A stretch of DNA of 64,000 nucleotides from NCBI GenBank assembly GCA_041675505.1, contig JBAYTR010000007.1, forward strand, positions 1 through 64,000, written 5' to 3'. The notes beneath the pieces are model-generated. The model made no database searches. It saw only the letters and a list, made by a program, of their open reading frames with translations, and was not told where the DNA came from. Shown piece after piece: positions 8,404 to 16,445 of the stretch (within the stretch, counting starts at the first letter, position 1; every line of letters begins with the position of its first letter). This DNA comes from JAGPCK01 sp041675505 (GTDB taxonomy: Bacteria; Bacteroidota; Bacteroidia; UKL13-3). A program made the position numbers and the translations under genes.

Positions 8404-8695
8404 CCTAAACTCTGGCAATGTTTTCCTATTCAGTCCTGATAAGTCTAGATTATATTCTTCTAAAGAATAAGAAGAAAATGTTTTTGCTTCTTTTTGTTCA
8501 ACTTGGTGAGTAACGCGTTTTTCATTTCAGATTGTAGCTTATAGTAGACGAGTTAAGTTAGTTTTTTGATTTTCTTACTATTGAAACCCCGCGCAAACAA
8601 AGGAGTTTTTTACTACAATTTTTGTTATTCACAGCCTAAAAGCCTGACAGCACCTATTAAAAAAAATTATATGAGACTATCTGTGGAAAAGGCGG
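8404..8695. other. Intergenic stretch without a recognisable gene
   Basis: No open frame with coding character is seen on either strand. The stretch is AT-rich, with T-runs near 8481-8530 and a GAAACCCCGCGC patch at 8583-8594. It forms the upstream part of the 589-bp gap whose right half holds the predicted small RNA. Confidence 0.5.
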
Positions 8696-8728
8696 TTTGA
8701 TGGGATGGTCATAACACAACTATTTTTG
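8696..8728 (+). promoter_or_regulatory. Full Bacteroidota promoter (TTTG-N21-TAnnTTTG) for a predicted small RNA
   Basis: TTTG at 8696-8699 and TATTTTTG at 8721-8728 are 21 bp apart, the spacing known for the Bacteroidota primary sigma factor. No open frame follows on this strand, but a strong terminator ends at 8879. The expected start of transcription is near 8733-8736. Confidence 0.6.
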
Positions 8729-8734
8729 AGATTG

Positions 8735-8880
8735 TGATTTAACACAAACAGCAGCCTTCCAAAAGCTGCTGTCGGTACAACGTTAACATTCCTTAGATGG
8801 ATGCCGTAGTGTAAATCTTAATACTTTGACGAGTAGCAAAATTGCTCCATTTTCAACCCAATGAAAGTGGGGCTTTTTTG
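8735..8880 (+). ncRNA. Predicted small non-coding RNA (about 145 nt) of unknown family
   Basis: Bounded by a good promoter (8696-8728) and an intrinsic terminator (8844-8879). It contains an 8-bp hairpin, ACAGCAGC at 8748-8755 pairing with GCTGCTGT at 8765-8772, then a less structured middle. Just before the terminator, AGCAA-AA-TTGCT (8835-8846) forms a hairpin that overlaps the 5' arm of the terminator, so the two exclude each other as in an attenuator. No start codon with a long frame lies inside. I could not match it to 6S, SRP, tmRNA or a riboswitch class. The direction is opposite to both neighbouring genes. Confidence 0.5.
8844..8879 (+). terminator. Strong intrinsic terminator of the predicted small RNA
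   Basis: An 11-bp stem with two G-T pairs: GCTCCATTTTC at 8844-8854 with GAAAGTGGGGC at 8863-8873. The loop is 8 nt (AACCCAAT), followed by six T. It cannot belong to the flanking genes, which are both on the minus strand. Confidence 0.75.
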
Positions 8881-8980
8881 TTAATACAAATAAACACTTA
8901 GTTATGAAATGAAAAAAAAAAATTTACATTCTAAATGTGGAAACTGAGCGTTTTGTCCTGATTTATAGGCGTTTTTTTGT

Positions 8981-10867
8981 TCATCTTTTATAAACCACCT
9001 TCGCTCCTTTGGCTTTGATGATATTACTTTCATCACCCAATAACTGAGCTCCGTTTTTAAATACCAAACGGGCGTTTTCACTCAGGTAAATTTTACTGTT
9101 TCCCCGCAGTATGATGGTGCTGTTCTCGTCCACAATCAATGTGGCTTTCTTTTGCAGCGTGATACTTCCTCCGGTAACCAACTCCAGAGAAGTTGCCGGT
9201 AAAGCATGATTAAGTTGATTAAACGTTTGAGACTTATTAAGCAAAAGCGTTCTCCGTTCATTCAGTATTAAACTATCGTGCAACACTACTTTACCTGTAT
9301 AGCGGGTATCGTTGTCTACATTAAAATAACGGTAACGAAGTTGTACAGTAATTTTATTCTTCTCCATCTTCAACACTTTTACCTGGATTCCGTTTAGGTG
9401 TGTAGTGAGTGTGGCGGTATGAATTCCGTTGGAGGCAGAGGAAGGGTTAGTGCTTAAATTAAATTCATTTCTTCCGTATTCAGGTGTAAAAGCATCTCCT
9501 CCGTCACCATCGCAATGAATGAGGTGTTGCTCTCCTTCTACGGCAAACACCAGCGCGCGTTGCATGTTGCTCATAGTAAGTTTTTCATCGGTTGTTTTCA
9601 GTACACGTGCTTCGTCTCTGTCTCCAAAACCCAACAACGGATTTGCCTCCAGTCGTTTAATCATGGGTTGTTTACCGCAACAGGCTTCAAAAGATTCAAT
9701 GCTGTCGCTGCGCACAAAATCCCAGCGCCCGTCAGCCTCTTCGCAGTCCAAATGATTTTCGGGATCGCCTGTCTGGTGCAAAATGTACAGGCCATCGGTA
9801 GTCAAATCTACGTTATCAAATATGCCGGTGTTGTTGTGGTACTCCAGTAAAAAATATTCTTCCGCAGCGTAAGGCAATTTGATGCACGCAGCGTCTCCGG
9901 TGGTCACAAAATCATGCAGCTCAAGCAGGGTATCTTTTGCTGTAAGAGCATCCACATCATACCGGTATTTACTCCAGCCTAACAGGTTTCTGTCCCAAGC
10001 ATTCACACTCACACTGCTCGAACCGTGTGCTGCTGCCAATCCCCAGGCTCCGTGGTTAGTAAAATCAGGACCATAAAAACCATTCAACCCCGCATAGTGG
10101 TCGCGGGTAAAAAAGTGGGCCAGCTCATGCTTCAGCAATTTGAAAAAACGCGGGAAATAATCTGCTCCTCCGTTCACCAATAATCCTGAACCCATCGAAC
10201 CTCCTGAAATACGCAGTTGGTCGCTAATCTTAATATCCGGGCACATCAGCGCAGCAATTCCTCCGCCTGTTCCCAGCCATGCCCACCGTGCATCAATTTG
10301 CTGAGGGTCGTCTCTGAAAACAATGATGATGTTATCAATACTACCATCCGGCTGTTTGCGCCAGTTGCCTTGCGGTGTTTTGCCCCAGTTATCGTACAGG
10401 CTCCAGTTCACCTTACCTGATTTAATCACCTGCTGCAAAACATCATTCGCTACTCCTCCCATTTGTCCGTGCGAGTGGTAATAAGTTAATGATGAATCCA
10501 CACGAATGACTTCAGGGAAAAAATCACCCCCTAAAAATAACTTTCCTAACGAAGCCTCCTTGAAGTAGGCGGTTAGACTGTGTGAGTCGATTGCTTGTGC
10601 GAGTGGAGTAAGCAGTTTCTGACAAAACTCCGGCACCTCTTTACTACCCTGGGGCCAGCGGGGATTGTAATGTGTGTACTGGCCGTAATCAGCAAAAATG
10701 ATGAGGCTGCGAATGGTATCAAAAGCCGGCAGGTAATACCCTTTGGACGAATCACCCTGTTCATATTGCCCGCCACCAATGGCGTATGCAGAAGGTAATT
10801 GCTGGGCAACAGAAGAAAATGACAGGAGCGAGCAAAGTGTGCCAAAAATATAAATCAGTTTTGCCAT
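8981..10867 (-). CDS. Secreted zinc metallopeptidase-like protein (HExxH)
   Basis: A 628-residue protein with a signal peptide (MAKLIYIFG to SVAQQ). The start at 10867 is preferred over an ATG at 10930, because the upstream 21 residues are not signal-like and a TATCTTTG promoter lies between the two. The HELAH motif at residues 247-251 (KHELAHFFTRDHYAG) gives two zinc-binding His and a catalytic Glu, as in gluzincin/metzincin peptidases; D-H and W-G-L-A-A-A-H downstream may supply further ligands. The last 70 residues are short beta repeats (ITLQKKATLIV, STIILRGNSKIYL, ARLVFKNGAQLL) rather than a T9SS domain. Family unassigned; immune-inhibitor A/M6-like is possible. Confidence 0.7.
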   Translation of the reverse strand: MAKLIYIFGTLCSLLSFSSVAQQLPSAYAIGGGQYEQGDSSKGYYLPAFDTIRSLIIFADYGQYTHYNPRWPQGSKEVPEFCQKLLTPLAQAIDSHSLTAYFKEASLGKLFLGGDFFPEVIRVDSSLTYYHSHGQMGGVANDVLQQVIKSGKVNWSLYDNWGKTPQGNWRKQPDGSIDNIIIVFRDDPQQIDARWAWLGTGGGIAALMCPDIKISDQLRISGGSMGSGLLVNGGADYFPRFFKLLKHELAHFFTRDHYAGLNGFYGPDFTNHGAWGLAAAHGSSSVSVNAWDRNLLGWSKYRYDVDALTAKDTLLELHDFVTTGDAACIKLPYAAEEYFLLEYHNNTGIFDNVDLTTDGLYILHQTGDPENHLDCEEADGRWDFVRSDSIESFEACCGKQPMIKRLEANPLLGFGDRDEARVLKTTDEKLTMSNMQRALVFAVEGEQHLIHCDGDGGDAFTPEYGRNEFNLSTNPSSASNGIHTATLTTHLNGIQVKVLKMEKNKITVQLRYRYFNVDNDTRYTGKVVLHDSLILNERRTLLLNKSQTFNQLNHALPATSLELVTGGSITLQKKATLIVDENSTIILRGNSKIYLSENARLVFKNGAQLLGDESNIIKAKGAKVVYKR

Positions 10868-10907
10868 GTAAGGTGCGGTGAATTTAGCGATTACGCAGGG
10901 AGATAAA

Positions 10908-10915
10908 CAAAGATA
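10908..10915 (-). promoter_or_regulatory. TAnnTTTG promoter element for the metallopeptidase
   Basis: TATCTTTG on the minus strand, 40 bp before the chosen ATG (10867). It supports that start over the one at 10930, which would lie upstream of the promoter. Confidence 0.5.
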
Positions 10916-10956
10916 ATACCACCAAAACACCCCAACGAATTAAAGCGCGAAACACC

Positions 10957-10964
10957 TATTTTTG
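10957..10964 (+). promoter_or_regulatory. TAnnTTTG promoter element for the ALDH7 gene
   Basis: TATTTTTG ends 19 bp before the ATG at 10984. It is divergent from the metallopeptidase promoter 42 bp away. Confidence 0.5.
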
Positions 10965-10983
10965 CTGCTCAATTTAAAAACGC

Positions 10984-12513
10984 ATGAAAGAAGTACTGGC
11001 CCGATTGGGTATACAAGAAAATAACCCCGGAAGCAGCACGGGTATTAACTGGTTACAAACATCGGGGGCAAACGTTCTCGAAAGTTACTCTCCGGCTGAT
11101 GGCAAAAAGATTGCAGCAGTAACTACCACCACTGCTGATGAGTACGAAACCATCATTACCACCGCACAGGCAGCCTTTGAAGTTTGGCGCAAAATACCGG
11201 CACCACGCAGAGGGGAAATCATTCGCCAGTATGGTAACAAATTGCGTGAGCACAAAGAAGATTTAGGAAAGCTCGTTTCTTACGAAATGGGAAAAATATT
11301 GCAGGAAGGCTTGGGCGAAGTGCAGGAGATGATTGACATCTGCGATTTTGCTGTGGGGCTTTCCCGCCAACTGTACGGACTTACCATGCACTCCGAAAGA
11401 CCGGAGCACCGCATGTACGAACAATGGCACCCGCTGGGAGTGGTAGGAATTATTTCTGCCTTTAATTTTCCCTTGGCGGTGTGGAGCTGGAATGCTATGC
11501 TGGCGGCTGTGTGCGGAGATGTGTGCATATGGAAACCATCTGAAAAAACACCTTTGTGCGGTGTAGCCTGTCAGCAATTACTGCAACAAGTATTGAAAGA
11601 AAATAATGTTCCCGAAGGAGTTTTTTGTTTAGTAAACGGAGATTACACTGTAGGTGAGCGCATGACCAATGACACCCGTGTTCCGTTAATTTCAGCTACC
11701 GGTTCTACCCGCATGGGTAAAAAAGTTGGTGCTGCGGTAGGCGAGCGCTTAGGTCGTTCATTACTGGAACTGGGTGGAAACAATGCCATCATCATTTCTG
11801 ATAAAGCCAATCTGGACATGGCCTTGCGTGCCGTGGTATTTGGTGCAGTGGGTACCTGCGGTCAACGTTGTACCAGCACCCGCAGACTTATTATCCATGA
11901 AAGTGTATATGCCACGTTCAAAGATAAATTAGTAAAAGCCTACGCACAGGTACGCATAGGAAACCCGCTGGAGCAAGGCGTACTGGTTGGCCCCTTGATT
12001 GATACAACTGCCGTAAAACAGTTCACACATGCCATTGAAGAAATTAAACGCGAGGGCGGAACAATTGTGTGTGGCGGTGAGGTACTGGCAACAGATAAAA
12101 ATCCATCGGGCTGTTATGTAACACCTTGTATTGCTGAAGTACAAAATCATTATGACATTGTACAACATGAAACCTTTGCACCTATTCTGTACCTGATGAA
12201 ATACACTGAACTGGATGAAGCCATACGGTTACAAAATGATGTAAAGCAGGGGTTGAGTTCAGCCATCTTTACCACACACATGCAGGAAATGGAAAACTTC
12301 CTTTCGACTGCAGGGTCTGATTGCGGAATTGCCAACGTTAATATCGGCACTTCAGGAGCTGAAATTGGGGGAGCTTTTGGCGGTGAAAAAGAAACAGGTG
12401 GTGGCCGCGAATCAGGCTCCGACAGTTGGAAAGCCTACATGCGCAGACAAACGAACACCATTAATTACAGCAACCAAATGCCGCTGGCACAAGGCATACA
12501 GTTTGATTTTTAA
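10984..12513 (+). CDS. Aldehyde dehydrogenase of the ALDH7 type (alpha-aminoadipic semialdehyde / piperideine-6-carboxylate dehydrogenase)
   Basis: A 509-residue cytosolic NAD(P)-dependent enzyme. Catalytic residues are visible: Glu262 in LLELGGNN and the nucleophile Cys296 in GTCGQRCTSTRR. The FNFPLAVWSWN and KPSEKTPL segments form the cofactor site. The GQRCTSTRR form and the C-terminal GGEKETGGGRESGSD block are typical of ALDH7/antiquitin, which oxidises alpha-aminoadipic semialdehyde in lysine breakdown; this substrate is inferred from family. The gene stands alone, without other lysine-catabolic genes nearby. Confidence 0.88.
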   Translation: MKEVLARLGIQENNPGSSTGINWLQTSGANVLESYSPADGKKIAAVTTTTADEYETIITTAQAAFEVWRKIPAPRRGEIIRQYGNKLREHKEDLGKLVSYEMGKILQEGLGEVQEMIDICDFAVGLSRQLYGLTMHSERPEHRMYEQWHPLGVVGIISAFNFPLAVWSWNAMLAAVCGDVCIWKPSEKTPLCGVACQQLLQQVLKENNVPEGVFCLVNGDYTVGERMTNDTRVPLISATGSTRMGKKVGAAVGERLGRSLLELGGNNAIIISDKANLDMALRAVVFGAVGTCGQRCTSTRRLIIHESVYATFKDKLVKAYAQVRIGNPLEQGVLVGPLIDTTAVKQFTHAIEEIKREGGTIVCGGEVLATDKNPSGCYVTPCIAEVQNHYDIVQHETFAPILYLMKYTELDEAIRLQNDVKQGLSSAIFTTHMQEMENFLSTAGSDCGIANVNIGTSGAEIGGAFGGEKETGGGRESGSDSWKAYMRRQTNTINYSNQMPLAQGIQFDF

Positions 12514-12558
12514 GAATTGGTACGTAAATTGGAAACTATACAGGCAAATTACTCACCT

Positions 12559-13371
12559 ATGAAGAGGATACCGTATTTAGTGGTTGGATTGGTGATTGCG
12601 TTGATTAGCATTCAGACCGCTTTAGCACAAAAAAATAACTCAACCGAAGCAGAGCTACCTGTACGGGTAGTTCAGAATAATGCTTTTACGTTTGGTGAGA
12701 AATTGAAGTACCGGGTGCATTACGGGTTTATGAATGCCGCCAATATTGATTTTGAAGTAAAGCCCGATACGGTAAGAGTAGGCAAAAAAAACACCTTTCA
12801 TGTAATTGCCTTTGGCCGAACAATAAGTGCTTTTGACTGGTTCATGAAAGTGCGCGACCGCTATGAATCGCATATTGATCAGGTGTCCATGCTGCCTGTA
12901 AAATATACCAAAGATCAGGTGGAAGGAAATTACAAAGATCAGGACTATGCTATCTTCAATCACAGCAAACGCATTTGCATTCATGAAAAGGGTAAAATAA
13001 CCATCGAACAAAATGTGATGGATTTAATTTCGGCTATCTATTATTTCAGAACATACGATTTCTCCAAGGCCAAACCAGGTGATAAATATGATTTTGAAGT
13101 TTACTTAGATAACCGCTTGTATAAAACCGGAGCAAAATTTTTAGGCAGAGAAGTACTTAAAAGTGATATAGGAAAAATACGCTGCATCAAGTTGCGTCCG
13201 CAATTAATTGTTGATCGCGTATTTAAAGATGCAAACGATATGACGTTGTGGGTTACGGATGATGAAAATAAAATTCCGGTGCGCGTACAAAGTAACTTGC
13301 GTGTGGGCTCTCTTAAAGTTGATTTAATAGGATATTCAGGGCTCAAAAACTCACTAGCATTGATAAAGTAA
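12559..13371 (+). CDS. DUF3108 periplasmic or exported protein
   Basis: A 270-residue exported protein with a signal peptide (MKRIPYLVVGLVIALIS to ALAQ). The frame can begin at a TTG at 12517, but the ATG at 12559 puts the signal peptide at the N-terminus and is chosen. Features of DUF3108: FTFGEKLKYRVHYGFMNAANIDFEV at the start, the VIAFGRTISAFDWFMKVRDRYESHID strand, and V-L-K-S-D-I-G-K-I-R-C-I-K-L towards the end. The fold is a lipocalin-like beta barrel in other members; function unknown. Confidence 0.82.
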   Translation: MKRIPYLVVGLVIALISIQTALAQKNNSTEAELPVRVVQNNAFTFGEKLKYRVHYGFMNAANIDFEVKPDTVRVGKKNTFHVIAFGRTISAFDWFMKVRDRYESHIDQVSMLPVKYTKDQVEGNYKDQDYAIFNHSKRICIHEKGKITIEQNVMDLISAIYYFRTYDFSKAKPGDKYDFEVYLDNRLYKTGAKFLGREVLKSDIGKIRCIKLRPQLIVDRVFKDANDMTLWVTDDENKIPVRVQSNLRVGSLKVDLIGYSGLKNSLALIK

Positions 13372-13417
13372 TGCAGGGCAAAAGACTGAAAAAATAAAGC
13401 AGAGAAATAACACATTA

Positions 13418-13440
13418 TAATTTTGCTTGCTTTAGCTTTG
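13418..13440 (+). promoter_or_regulatory. Two TAnnTTTG elements before the 7TM kinase gene
   Basis: TAATTTTG at 13418-13425 and TAGCTTTG at 13433-13440 both fit the -7 consensus. The second ends 20 bp before the ATG at 13461. Either could be used. Confidence 0.4.
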
Positions 13441-13460
13441 CGTAAGCCATACCAGTTACC

Positions 13461-15209
13461 ATGCTCCCTTTAGAATTTAATCCATACTCCATTGCACTGC
13501 TTATGTCGGGCCTCACGGCCATGTTCATGGGTTTTATAATTTACCAGCGCTTGGGAGGTGCATCCAAATGGTTCGGTATACTCATGTTGTTTATCTCGGT
13601 GTGGTCAATTGCTTACTCGTTGGAGTTATCAAGCAAAACCCTGCAACAGATGTTGTTCTGGATAAATATAGAATACCTGGGTATTGCTGTTTTACCTGCC
13701 TTGTGGATGGTGTTTACCATCCGGTTCACGGGCAACAGTAAGTGGCTCACCAAGGTTAATCTGTTCATCATTTTTTTGTTTCCCGCTATCAGCCTGCTAC
13801 TGGTATGGACCAACTCATATCACAACCTCCATTATGCATCCGTTGGTATTGATAATTCGGGACCGTTTCCACTACTCTCTTTCACACGAGGTTTATGGTA
13901 TTACGTGCACACCGCTTATTTTTATCTGTTACTGGCTTTTGGCAACTACCTGCTCATTATTCATTACAATAAGTCAGACGTGGTTTTCAGAAAGCAGAAT
14001 ACCGCAATTGTTGCAGCTGCGTTTATCCCCTGGATGGTTAACCTCCTGTACCTTGCGGGCATCCGTCCGTTCGGACATATTGATTTAACCCCTTATGCAT
14101 TTATTCTTACCACTGTTTTAATCGGCATAGGTTTATTACGATTTAATCTGTTCAATATTATCCCGCTGGCACACGAACAGATTATTGAAAACATGAATGA
14201 CGGGATTGTTATTCTGGATTCATACAATCGCATTATCGACCTCAACATGGGCATGCGTAAAATCCTGCAAAATACTGATGGTAAATTAATAGGAAAGTAC
14301 CTGGAACATGTGTTGCCTGCTGTAGAAAAACTCTACGACCGTGTGGCGAACAGCGGCCTGCACAGAAAGATTGAATTCAGCATAAACAAGCGTGTGTACG
14401 AAACCGACATTACACACATTATAGATAAAAACTCCATCCAAAGCGGAACACTTATTTTGTTTCATGACGTAACTGAAAGTATAAACGCACAAAAACAACT
14501 GGAGCAACAGGCACAAAAACTGGATGAACTCAACAAGGTTAAAGACAAAGTTTTCTCCATTCTTTCCCACGACCTGCGAAGTCCCTTGGCCAGTTTATCC
14601 TCACTTGTTTCGATGGCAAAAGAAGGCGATATTTCCGATGAAGAATTTAAGTCGTTTCTCCCGGCTATCGCTGATAACATCAACTATACATCGGGTCTTA
14701 TTGACAATTTGCTGCATTGGTCGCAACTCCACATTAAAGGAGACAAAATTGCCAAAACAACTTTTGATTTATGTGATATTACCAACGGCTTGCTCATTTA
14801 CTTCATAAAAAGTGCTAAGGCAAAAAACATTGAAATCGCTAACCTCATTGCTAAAAACACCTTTATTACCGCAGATAAAAACATGATTCAACTGGTGCTG
14901 CGTAACCTGCTGTCCAATGCCATCAAATTTTCTGAGCCGGGAGGTAAAGTTACCATTGAAGCACAAGACCTTTACCCTGAAACAGTGGTGTGTGTTACTG
15001 ATACAGGAAAAGGCATGGACAAGGAAACACTGAAAAAACTTTTCGGATATGAATCATTCACCACACGCGGAACAGCCAATGAGCAAGGTACCGGCCTGGG
15101 CCTGTTGTTGTGTAAAGAGTTTGTAGAAAAAAACGGAGGTCGTATTTGGGTAGAAAGTGAGCAGAGCAAAGGCAGCCGTTTTTGCTTTTCAATTATCGAA
15201 ACAAAATAA
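13461..15209 (+). CDS. Membrane sensor histidine kinase with 7TM input domain and PAS
   Basis: A 582-residue orphan kinase. Residues about 8-230 form seven hydrophobic helices of the His_kinase_N 7TM type, ending ILTTVLIGIGLLRFNLFNIIPLA. A PAS domain follows (ENMNDGIVILDSYNRIIDLN), then a coiled coil, HisKA with phospho-acceptor His370 (SILSHDLRSPLASL), and the HATPase with N-box NLLSNAIKFS, G1 DTGKGMD and G2 EQGTGLGL. No response regulator lies next to it, so its partner is elsewhere. The input signal is unknown; a small hydrophobic or membrane-derived ligand is possible. Confidence 0.9.
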   Translation: MLPLEFNPYSIALLMSGLTAMFMGFIIYQRLGGASKWFGILMLFISVWSIAYSLELSSKTLQQMLFWINIEYLGIAVLPALWMVFTIRFTGNSKWLTKVNLFIIFLFPAISLLLVWTNSYHNLHYASVGIDNSGPFPLLSFTRGLWYYVHTAYFYLLLAFGNYLLIIHYNKSDVVFRKQNTAIVAAAFIPWMVNLLYLAGIRPFGHIDLTPYAFILTTVLIGIGLLRFNLFNIIPLAHEQIIENMNDGIVILDSYNRIIDLNMGMRKILQNTDGKLIGKYLEHVLPAVEKLYDRVANSGLHRKIEFSINKRVYETDITHIIDKNSIQSGTLILFHDVTESINAQKQLEQQAQKLDELNKVKDKVFSILSHDLRSPLASLSSLVSMAKEGDISDEEFKSFLPAIADNINYTSGLIDNLLHWSQLHIKGDKIAKTTFDLCDITNGLLIYFIKSAKAKNIEIANLIAKNTFITADKNMIQLVLRNLLSNAIKFSEPGGKVTIEAQDLYPETVVCVTDTGKGMDKETLKKLFGYESFTTRGTANEQGTGLGLLLCKEFVEKNGGRIWVESEQSKGSRFCFSIIETK

Positions 15210-15221
15210 CCCGTTGGTCCC

Positions 15222-15229
15222 TATTTTTG
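15222..15229 (+). promoter_or_regulatory. TAnnTTTG promoter element for threonine aldolase
   Basis: TATTTTTG lies 18 bp before the ATG at 15248 and 12 bp after the kinase stop. It supports the internal start at 15248 and indicates the gene has its own promoter. Confidence 0.5.
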
Positions 15230-15247
15230 CGCACAACCCTTTCGGAT

Positions 15248-16282
15248 ATGAATATTATTGACGTACGCAGCGATACCGTTACCCGCCCCACGGCACAAAT
15301 GCTTGAAGCCATGTTCTCAGCAAAAGTGGGAGACGATGTTTTTGGCGAAGATGAAACCGTAAATACATTACAACAGAAAGCAGCCGAATTATTTGGCATG
15401 GAGGCCGCACTGTTTTGCAGCAGCGGAACACTTACCAATCAATTGGCCATAAAATTACATACACAACCAGCTGATGAGGTTATTTGCTCGTCACTGGCAC
15501 ATATTTACTTATACGAAGGCGGAGGCATTGCTTTTAACTCAGGTGCATCGGTAAGACTACTTTATGGTGAGCGCGGTATGTTTACCGCTGAACAGGTGAT
15601 GAACAACATCAACAACCCCGCTGATGTTCACTTTCCGGTTACACGCATGGTAGCGGTAGAGAATACCATGAACAAAGGCGGAGGCTGCTGCTGGGATATG
15701 GAGGAATTAAAAAGAATCAAACAGGTGTGCGTTGATAAAGGACTTGCCTTCCACTTGGACGGTGCACGATTATTTAATGCTTTGGTGGCCAAAAAAGAAT
15801 CAGCAAAAGATTACGGAAAACTGTTCGACACCATTTCCATTTGTTTATCCAAAGGCTTGGGTGCTCCGGTTGGTTCGCTGTTATTAGGAACCCAAGAACA
15901 CATTTCCAAAGCACGCAGGCTACGTAAAGTAATGGGTGGTGGCATGCGACAAGCGGGTTATTTGGCTGCTGCCGGAATATATGCCCTCGACCATCACGTG
16001 GAAAGACTTACAGAAGATCATATCAAAGCGGCAAAACTGGAAAAGTCATTGCAACAGCTTAACTACATAGACTTTATACTACCCGTTGAAACCAACATTG
16101 TCATTTTTAAACTGAAACCTGAAATTACCCCCGATACATTTACCTCCTACCTCCTCAAAAACAACATCAAGGCATCAAGTATGGGCAATGGACTTTTCCG
16201 GATGGTAATGCATTTGGACATAACTGCTGAACAGTTTGATTATTTGGAACAAGCCATTTGTTCCTTCACTATAGCCTCTTAG
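15248..16282 (+). CDS. ltaE: Low-specificity L-threonine aldolase
   Basis: A PLP enzyme that splits threonine or allo-threonine into glycine and acetaldehyde. The 344 residues match the family. Seen: the DVRSDTVTRPT start, SSGTLTNQLAI for phosphate binding, FHLDGARLFNA with the PLP-contacting Asp, and the Schiff-base Lys202 in CLSKGLGAPVGS. The ATG at 15248 is chosen because the alternative ATG at 15182 lies inside the kinase gene and adds unrelated residues. The last codons differ from a second copy of the gene end at 17110-17202, so this C-terminus (AICSFTIAS) may be secondary. Confidence 0.93.
   Translation: MNIIDVRSDTVTRPTAQMLEAMFSAKVGDDVFGEDETVNTLQQKAAELFGMEAALFCSSGTLTNQLAIKLHTQPADEVICSSLAHIYLYEGGGIAFNSGASVRLLYGERGMFTAEQVMNNINNPADVHFPVTRMVAVENTMNKGGGCCWDMEELKRIKQVCVDKGLAFHLDGARLFNALVAKKESAKDYGKLFDTISICLSKGLGAPVGSLLLGTQEHISKARRLRKVMGGGMRQAGYLAAAGIYALDHHVERLTEDHIKAAKLEKSLQQLNYIDFILPVETNIVIFKLKPEITPDTFTSYLLKNNIKASSMGNGLFRMVMHLDITAEQFDYLEQAICSFTIAS
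16184..16251 (+). repeat. Direct repeat, first copy (inside threonine aldolase)
   Basis: 68 bp identical to 17110-17177 except one base (16192 A, 17118 C). It codes for the end of threonine aldolase. The copies lie 926 bp apart. Confidence 0.95.
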
Positions 16283-16317
16283 TTAGCAGCTTTATCTTCT
16301 TTATATTTAAAGACGAT

Positions 16318-16343
16318 AGAATCCGGAGTTACAAACTCCGGAT
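16318..16343. repeat. Perfect hairpin with ACA/TGT loop
   Basis: ATCCGGAGTT at 16321-16330 and AACTCCGGAT at 16334-16343 pair over 10 bp around ACA. On the minus strand it reads GAGTT-TGT-AACTC, the same GTT-TGT-AAC core as the hairpins at 59.2 kb. It holds the stop codon of the 31-residue frame at 16329-16424. A second palindrome, TCTTTA-TATT-TAAAGA, lies at 16298-16313. Confidence 0.7.
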
Positions 16344-16424
16344 AGCAAAGTCGCTTTGTGCCTGAGCAGTTGAGGCACACATAAGGCTTATGCTCAACAG
16401 GAGCAATAAACAGTAGTTTTTCAT
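16329..16424 (-). CDS. 31-codon frame consisting of a signal peptide and a short tail, probably truncated
   Basis: ATG at 16424 opens MKNYCLLLLLSISLMCAS, then TAQAQ, then SDFAIRSL and stop. This is a convincing Sec signal peptide (cleavage after AQA), but only about nine residues would remain. The stop lies within the 10-bp hairpin at 16321-16343, so insertion of that hairpin may have cut a longer gene. It lies 21 bp downstream of the lipoprotein gene on the same strand. It may be a pseudogene or a secreted micropeptide. Confidence 0.35.
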   Translation of the reverse strand: MKNYCLLLLLSISLMCASTAQAQSDFAIRSL

Positions 16425-16445
16425 ATCAAAATAAATTAGGGTTAT

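Noticed and set aside
8735..8880. 6S RNA, SRP RNA or a known riboswitch
   Set aside because: No long bulged rod as in 6S, no SRP Alu or GGAA motif and no recognised aptamer core; kept only as an unnamed ncRNA.
15182..15247. Longer start for threonine aldolase
   Set aside because: It would overlap the kinase gene and precede the TATTTTTG promoter; the family begins at MNIIDVRSDTV.
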